Below are positions 60,002 through 64,000 of a DNA stretch of 64,000 nucleotides, piece after piece (positions within the stretch are counted from its first letter, which is position 1; every line of letters begins with the position of its first letter). The notes under the pieces are model-generated. The model was not told the origin of the DNA. It searched no databases and saw only the letters and a program-made list of their open reading frames with translations. The translations under genes and the position numbers were made by a program. Origin of the DNA: a virus; the IMG/VR virus record IMGVR_UViG_3300030107_001446, positions 1 through 64,000 of that record; one strand, written 5' to 3'.

Positions 60002-60370
60002 ATGCATTTTGAATCACTTAATGAAAAAAACTATTTGATGTTCGCTATTAAGCACTACGATAACCCTCAATCGGTGACAGTAGATGACTTCATGGAGGAT
60101 ATGAAGAAGTTTAAATACCTCAAGAGATTACTCAAGAGGTATTTAAAAACAGGTATCCTCCGAGTGAACCTCATATTGAATCATCTTATTATATTGTTTA
60201 ATGTTTTTGGTGATGCGACCATACCTTTACTAATGTATAAGTTAGAAAGAGAGTATTGGTCTCTTATTAAAACCTTCTTGATATATCTCAACCGATTACC
60301 TGAGTACCATGGTGCACTAGGGACTGTTGATACAGATGAAGAAGTCTCTTCTCTCTTAGAAAGCATATGA
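60002..60370 (+). CDS. Conserved phage protein of unknown function
   Basis: 122 residues. MHFESLNEKNYLMFAIKHYD, VTVDDFMEDMKKFKYLKRLL, LILNHLIILFNVFGDATIPL and EREYWSLIKTFLIYLNRLP form a widely conserved phage pattern. Helical and amphipathic. Function unknown. Confidence 0.75.
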   Translation: MHFESLNEKNYLMFAIKHYDNPQSVTVDDFMEDMKKFKYLKRLLKRYLKTGILRVNLILNHLIILFNVFGDATIPLLMYKLEREYWSLIKTFLIYLNRLPEYHGALGTVDTDEEVSSLLESI

Positions 60371-60801
60371 TTAAGGAAGATGCCCCAACAATGAGTGCTG
60401 GTACTGGTGGATTCTCTGGATCTGCTGCTGCCACTGGTCCTGTTGCGGGTTTTGATCCTATTCTGGGTGGTACTAAAAAGATAAAGAGACGTAAGTATAA
60501 GAGGAAGGAACCAGAGTCAGCTAGAAAACCATATCATCCACCAAAACATGAGAACCCACGTGCTGTAGCAGAGGGACGTGAGGAGAGGACAGGAAGAGAT
60601 TCTTACCTGCCTTTTTTAATTTCATATGATGATGCTGAATCCTATGTGCTATATGGTAGAAGCGTAGCAGAGATTAAGATTCAACTTAGAAAGATTTACA
60701 GACCAGAGAATCATAAGAAGATAAAAGTCAAGAGACTTTATCCCAATGAGGTTATTCAGTGGTACTGGAAGAAGAGACAACAGGCACTGACAAACCAATG
60801 A
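60367..60801 (+). CDS. Small basic protein with capsid-like N terminus
   Basis: 144 residues. Residues 4-33 align without gaps to gp23 residues 52-81 with 21 of 30 identical, including ATGPVAGFDP. MIKE/D fits the T4 protease consensus (I/L)xE just before this segment. The middle is basic (KKIKRRKYKRKEP); the C-terminal half includes LPFLISYDDAESYVLYGRSV and a WYWKKRQQ end. Likely packaged or used in the prohead; unknown otherwise. Confidence 0.7.
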   Translation: MIKEDAPTMSAGTGGFSGSAAATGPVAGFDPILGGTKKIKRRKYKRKEPESARKPYHPPKHENPRAVAEGREERTGRDSYLPFLISYDDAESYVLYGRSVAEIKIQLRKIYRPENHKKIKVKRLYPNEVIQWYWKKRQQALTNQ

Positions 60802-61229
60802 GTGAGATTAATGCAGCAATACTAGAGCGACTGGAAAGGGTCGTTGATAAATTATCTGACAACTCCACCAAGATGGGGGAGTTACTTGCTGTTCACAACG
60901 AGAAACTAGAGAAGCAAGATAGAATAGATGCTGTACTCTTTGAGAAGATAGAGTCAGTCCATAGAGAGGTTAACAGGAGATCAGATGAGATCAAAAAAGG
61001 ATGCGAGAGGGACATCAGAAAGGTCGATGACCGTCTTCGCACGATGGAAAAGAAAATGTGGTCTATTTTTGGTGCTCTGTCTGTTATATCTGTCATCGTT
61101 AGTCCAATCGGACAAAAAGTAATACAGAGCTTGACAGGTTCAGAGCAAGCTGCTACACTTGATTCAGTTAGGAACCCTGAATGGACTACGTTGAGGACAA
61201 ATATATTAGATTCCTCAACACGAGGTTAG
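60798..61229 (+). CDS. Coiled-coil protein with C-terminal membrane segment
   Basis: 143 residues from the ATG at 60798 overlapping the previous stop (ATGA). Coiled coil (AILERLERVVDKLSDNSTKM, EKLEKQDRIDAVLFEKIESV, DDRLRTMEKKMWSIF), then a hydrophobic span at about residues 98-112 (FGALSVISVIVSPIG) and a polar tail. Possible spanin- or anchor-type protein; not proven. Confidence 0.65.
   Translation: MSEINAAILERLERVVDKLSDNSTKMGELLAVHNEKLEKQDRIDAVLFEKIESVHREVNRRSDEIKKGCERDIRKVDDRLRTMEKKMWSIFGALSVISVIVSPIGQKVIQSLTGSEQAATLDSVRNPEWTTLRTNILDSSTRG
61131..61159 (+). promoter_or_regulatory. Sigma-70-like promoter before gp61
   Basis: TTGACA (61131-61136), 17 bases, TACACT (61154-61159), inside the preceding gene and 22 bases before the primase ATG. 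Four of six -10 bases match. Confidence 0.5.
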
Positions 61230-62170
61230 ACAAGTTTAAAAACCTAAAATCTGGAGTATACAACTTCCGTTGTCCCTACTGTGGTGATTCTCAGAAGCAT
61301 CGCAATAAGGCTCGGGGGTATTTTTTTCTCAAGAAGTCAGAATACATTTACAAATGTCACAACTGTGGTGTAGGTAGATCACTTGGTAACTTCTTGAAAG
61401 ATCATGCACCAGACTTACATGACCAGTTTGTCATGGAGAAATATAGGCAAGGCATGACAGGAAAAGGTAGGCACACACCTAACCCTAAGTACAAGTCAGC
61501 TAAGCCTAACTTTTCACCTGACTTAGAGTCTATTGACAAACTAAATAGAAAACACCCCGCAAGAATATATCTTGAGGAGAGACAGATCCCACAAGAAAAG
61601 TTGTCCTCATTATTCTACACGGAAAGGTTCAAGACTTGGATTAACAAGAAGAAACCAGGTACATTTCAGAGTCTCCAGAATGATAGACCACGCATCATAA
61701 TTCCATTAATAGGTAAGGATGGTAAGTGGTTTGGTGTGCAAGGTAGGTCTCTCCTACCTAACACTACGATGAGATACATAACCATTCTGTTTGACGAAGA
61801 CAAGCAGAAAGTATTTGGACTTAATAATGTTAAAGAAACCGAACCAGTTTACGTCGTGGAGGGACCGTTTGATTCCCTCTTCTTGGACAATTCCATTGCG
61901 ATGGCTGGGAGTGATATTGATTGCAGGACGTTTGGTTGGGGCAATTATATTTGGGTTTATGATAACGAACCTCGTAACAGACAAATCATCGACAGACTCG
62001 ACAAGTCCATCGACAGAGGAGACAAGGTAGTTATTTGGCCTAAGTCTATGAAAGAGAAAGACATTAATGATATGTTTCTCAAGGGATATAATGTACAACA
62101 GTTGGTAGACAGTAACATCTACCAAGGATTACAAGCAAAAATAAAATTAACCGATTGGAAAAAAGTATGA
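61181..62170 (+). CDS. gp61: DNA primase gp61
   Basis: 329 residues (T4 gp61 342). Zinc ribbon FRCPYCGDSQ and YKCHNCGVGR (C31, C34, C59, C62), then the TOPRIM-type strand VYVVEGPFDSLFLDN. Makes primers with helicase gp41. It overlaps the coiled-coil gene by 49 bases and the nrdA start by 4. Confidence 0.95.
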   Translation: MDYVEDKYIRFLNTRLDKFKNLKSGVYNFRCPYCGDSQKHRNKARGYFFLKKSEYIYKCHNCGVGRSLGNFLKDHAPDLHDQFVMEKYRQGMTGKGRHTPNPKYKSAKPNFSPDLESIDKLNRKHPARIYLEERQIPQEKLSSLFYTERFKTWINKKKPGTFQSLQNDRPRIIIPLIGKDGKWFGVQGRSLLPNTTMRYITILFDEDKQKVFGLNNVKETEPVYVVEGPFDSLFLDNSIAMAGSDIDCRTFGWGNYIWVYDNEPRNRQIIDRLDKSIDRGDKVVIWPKSMKEKDINDMFLKGYNVQQLVDSNIYQGLQAKIKLTDWKKV

Positions 62171-64000
62171 CCAGTAGCGTTATCAAAAGAAATGGTGAAG
62201 CCGCACCTTTAGATTTGGACAGGGTTCATCATATTGTAGAACATGCTTGCCATGGATTAGCAGGTGTGTCTGAATCACAAGTAGAAATGAATGCAAATTT
62301 ACAATTCTTTGATGGAATTGAGACTAAGGATATCCAAGAGATTCTTATTCGTTCTGCTAATGATTTGATTACGTTGGAGAATCCTAACTATCAATTCGTT
62401 GCTGCTAGACTTCTTCTATTTGGATTAAGGAAGGGAGTTTATCATGGACATCCTGACCATCCACCACACCTTTCAATACACATTGAGAATTGTATCAAGC
62501 AAGGTGTATATGATCCTGCTATTGCAACTCAGTATAGTCCTGAGGAGTGGGATGATATTAATAATTACATAGACTATGACAGGGATTACTTATTTACCTA
62601 TGCGGGTCTCCGTCAGGTGGTAGATAAATATCTTGTACAAGATAGAAGTAGTGGGGAGATCTATGAGACTCCACAGCAGATGTATATTATGATTGCTGCT
62701 ACTCTATTCCAAAACTATTCCATCGAAACTAGGATTTCCTACGTTAAAAAGTATTATGACGCAATCAGCAAGCACAAAATCAACATCCCAACACCAGTCA
62801 TGGCAGGGGTCAGAACACCCATTCGTCAATTTGCATCTTGTGTTTTGGTTGATACTGATGACACCCTCGATAGTATCTTTAGCAGTGATATGGCTATTGG
62901 CAAATATGTCGCACAGAGGGCTGGTATCGGTATTAACGCAGGTAGAATCCGTGGAATCGGATCTAAAATCAGGGGTGGAGAAGTTCAACACACAGGTGTT
63001 GTCCCCTTCCTTAAAAAATTCGAGTCAACTGTTAGGTGCTGTACTCAAAACGGTGTCCGAGGAGGGTCAGCTACTGTCCACTTTCCTATCTGGCATCAAG
63101 AAATCGAAGACATCCTCGTCCTCAAAAACAACAAAGGAACAGAAGACAACAGAGTCAGAAAGTTAGATTATAGTATACAGATAAGTGAATTATTCTATCA
63201 AAGATTCATTGACGACAAGGAGATTAGTCTTTTTTCTCCTCATGATGTGCCAGGGTTGTATGATAGTTTTGGTACAAAAGATTTTAATGAGTTATACTTA
63301 AAGTATGAATCGGATGAGAGCATTCCTCGTAACACTATCGGTGGGCAGGAGTTATTCCTTGACCTATTGAAGGAGAGAGCAGAGACAGGTCGTATATACA
63401 TTATGAATATTGACCACTGCAATGAGCACTCATCCTTTAAGGACCATGTATACATGAGTAACCTTTGTCAGGAGATTACTCTACCTACAGAACCTATTCA
63501 TCATATAGATGATGGTAATGGAGAGATTGCTTTGTGTATTCTATCTGCTATCAACGTAGGTAAGATTACAAACACAGATCAACTTGAAGAGTTATGTGAT
63601 CTATCTGTTAGAGCATTAGAAGAACTAATAGACTATCAGAGATACCCTGTTAAAGCAGCAGAGGTAAGCACCTTAGCACGTCGCTCATTAGGTATAGGGT
63701 TCATAGGTTTAGCACATTATCTTGCTAAGAATAAAGTTAACTATGCTGACCCAGAAGCATGGCAGTTAGTCCATGACCTAACAGAATCATTCCAATACTA
63801 TCTCCTTAAAGCATCTAATCAATTAGCAATAGAGAAGGGAGCATGTGGTAACTTTTCACGTACAAAGTATCACGATGGCATACTACCAATAGATACATAT
63901 AAGAGAGACGTAGATAACATCGTACAGAATAACTTAACACATGATTGGGAATCTCTTAGAGTATCTATCACCACCCACGGTCTTAGGCACTCAACATTGT
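62167..64000 (+). CDS. nrdA: Ribonucleotide reductase large subunit NrdA, 3' end outside window
   Basis: The frame stays open to the window end; about 611 residues are visible. Class Ia features: N-terminal ATP-cone start SSVIKRNGEAAPLDLD; active-site FASCVLVDTDDTLD; MNIDHCNEHSSF with the catalytic Cys and Glu (C418, E420); and NLCQEITLPTEP. ATG overlaps the primase stop (ATGA). It supplies deoxynucleotides with NrdB, which lies beyond the edge. Confidence 0.96.
   Translation, partial: MTSSVIKRNGEAAPLDLDRVHHIVEHACHGLAGVSESQVEMNANLQFFDGIETKDIQEILIRSANDLITLENPNYQFVAARLLLFGLRKGVYHGHPDHPPHLSIHIENCIKQGVYDPAIATQYSPEEWDDINNYIDYDRDYLFTYAGLRQVVDKYLVQDRSSGEIYETPQQMYIMIAATLFQNYSIETRISYVKKYYDAISKHKINIPTPVMAGVRTPIRQFASCVLVDTDDTLDSIFSSDMAIGKYVAQRAGIGINAGRIRGIGSKIRGGEVQHTGVVPFLKKFESTVRCCTQNGVRGGSATVHFPIWHQEIEDILVLKNNKGTEDNRVRKLDYSIQISELFYQRFIDDKEISLFSPHDVPGLYDSFGTKDFNELYLKYESDESIPRNTIGGQELFLDLLKERAETGRIYIMNIDHCNEHSSFKDHVYMSNLCQEITLPTEPIHHIDDGNGEIALCILSAINVGKITNTDQLEELCDLSVRALEELIDYQRYPVKAAEVSTLARRSLGIGFIGLAHYLAKNKVNYADPEAWQLVHDLTESFQYYLLKASNQLAIEKGACGNFSRTKYHDGILPIDTYKRDVDNIVQNNLTHDWESLRVSITTHGLRHSTL

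Noticed and set aside
62693-63166. 157-codon plus-frame ORF inside nrdA
   Set aside because: It overlaps the conserved NrdA active-site region in another frame; Ser/Thr-rich product with no homology.
1-64000. tRNA genes, CRISPR arrays, insertion sequences, integrase or attachment sites
   Set aside because: I found no cloverleaf with a GTTCRANNC arm, no regular short repeat-spacer array, no transposase or integrase motif, and no terminal inverted repeats on any gene.

Overview
This window is a contiguous, strictly lytic-type segment of a T4-like myovirus that infects marine picocyanobacteria (Prochlorococcus/Synechococcus). The case rests on a nearly complete T4 core laid out as in known cyanomyoviruses (neck, terminase, sheath, tube, portal, prohead protease, scaffold, major capsid; then uvsY, uvsW, 55, 47, 46, 45, 44, 62, regA, 43, uvsX, 41, 61, nrdA). 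It also carries cyanophage hallmark genes: pebS, pcyA, cobS, hsp20, mazG and many 2-oxoglutarate/Fe(II) oxygenases. The DNA is AT-rich, genes are packed with 1-14 nt overlaps, and almost everything is on the + strand. I see no tRNA, CRISPR array, insertion sequence or integrase.

Layout. 1-8.9 kb: a repeat-built fibre-like protein cut by the left edge, neck proteins 13, 14 and 15, small terminase 16, and two structural-type proteins. 8.9-10.5 kb: small membrane and zinc-binding proteins and a secreted-nuclease-type gene. 10.5-20.9 kb: large terminase 17, sheath 18, tube 19, portal 20, a gp67-like core protein, protease 21, scaffold 22 and capsid 23, closed by an intrinsic terminator. 20.9-30.7 kb: gp3-like protein, uvsY, uvsW, late sigma 55, the bilin reductase pair pebS-pcyA, an oxygenase, 47, a QueG-like iron-sulfur protein, a DUF3110-like protein and 46. 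30.8-35 kb: a metalloprotease/VWA protein and a CobS-type AAA+ ATPase. 35-41 kb: clamp 45 and loader 44, an inserted block (three tandem oxygenases plus a Dam-type methylase), loader 62 and regA. 41-45.7 kb: small membrane proteins, two more oxygenases, and a short minus-strand operon of exported proteins. 45.8-53.7 kb: hsp20, small genes, polymerase 43, uvsX, oxygenase, helicase 41 and mazG. 53.97-54.25 kb: a candidate structured RNA. 54.25-60.8 kb: a ligase-fold protein, an NMNAT-like protein and structural-type proteins. 61-64 kb: primase 61 and nrdA, cut by the right edge.

Two promoter systems can be read by eye. Replication-type genes follow host sigma-70-like promoters (TTGACA, 17-18 nt, TATxxT), often buried in the 3' end of the preceding gene (before 55, 46, 45, 43, uvsX, mazG and 61). 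Structural genes follow T4-type late boxes (TATAAATA or CTAAATA), expected to be read by gp55-bearing polymerase. The candidate RNA at 54 kb has its own early-type promoter and ends in a terminator. The start codon of the next gene lies directly behind that terminator, and a late box overlaps its 5' arm.

Most notable: the independently transcribed structured RNA; adjacent pebS and pcyA, which compete for biliverdin; seven oxygenase-fold genes; a KxDG ligase-fold protein next to an NMNAT-like protein; a 30-residue capsid-like N terminus on an unrelated small protein; an intrinsic terminator embedded in a gene on the opposite strand; and an exported-protein gene with no ordinary start codon.
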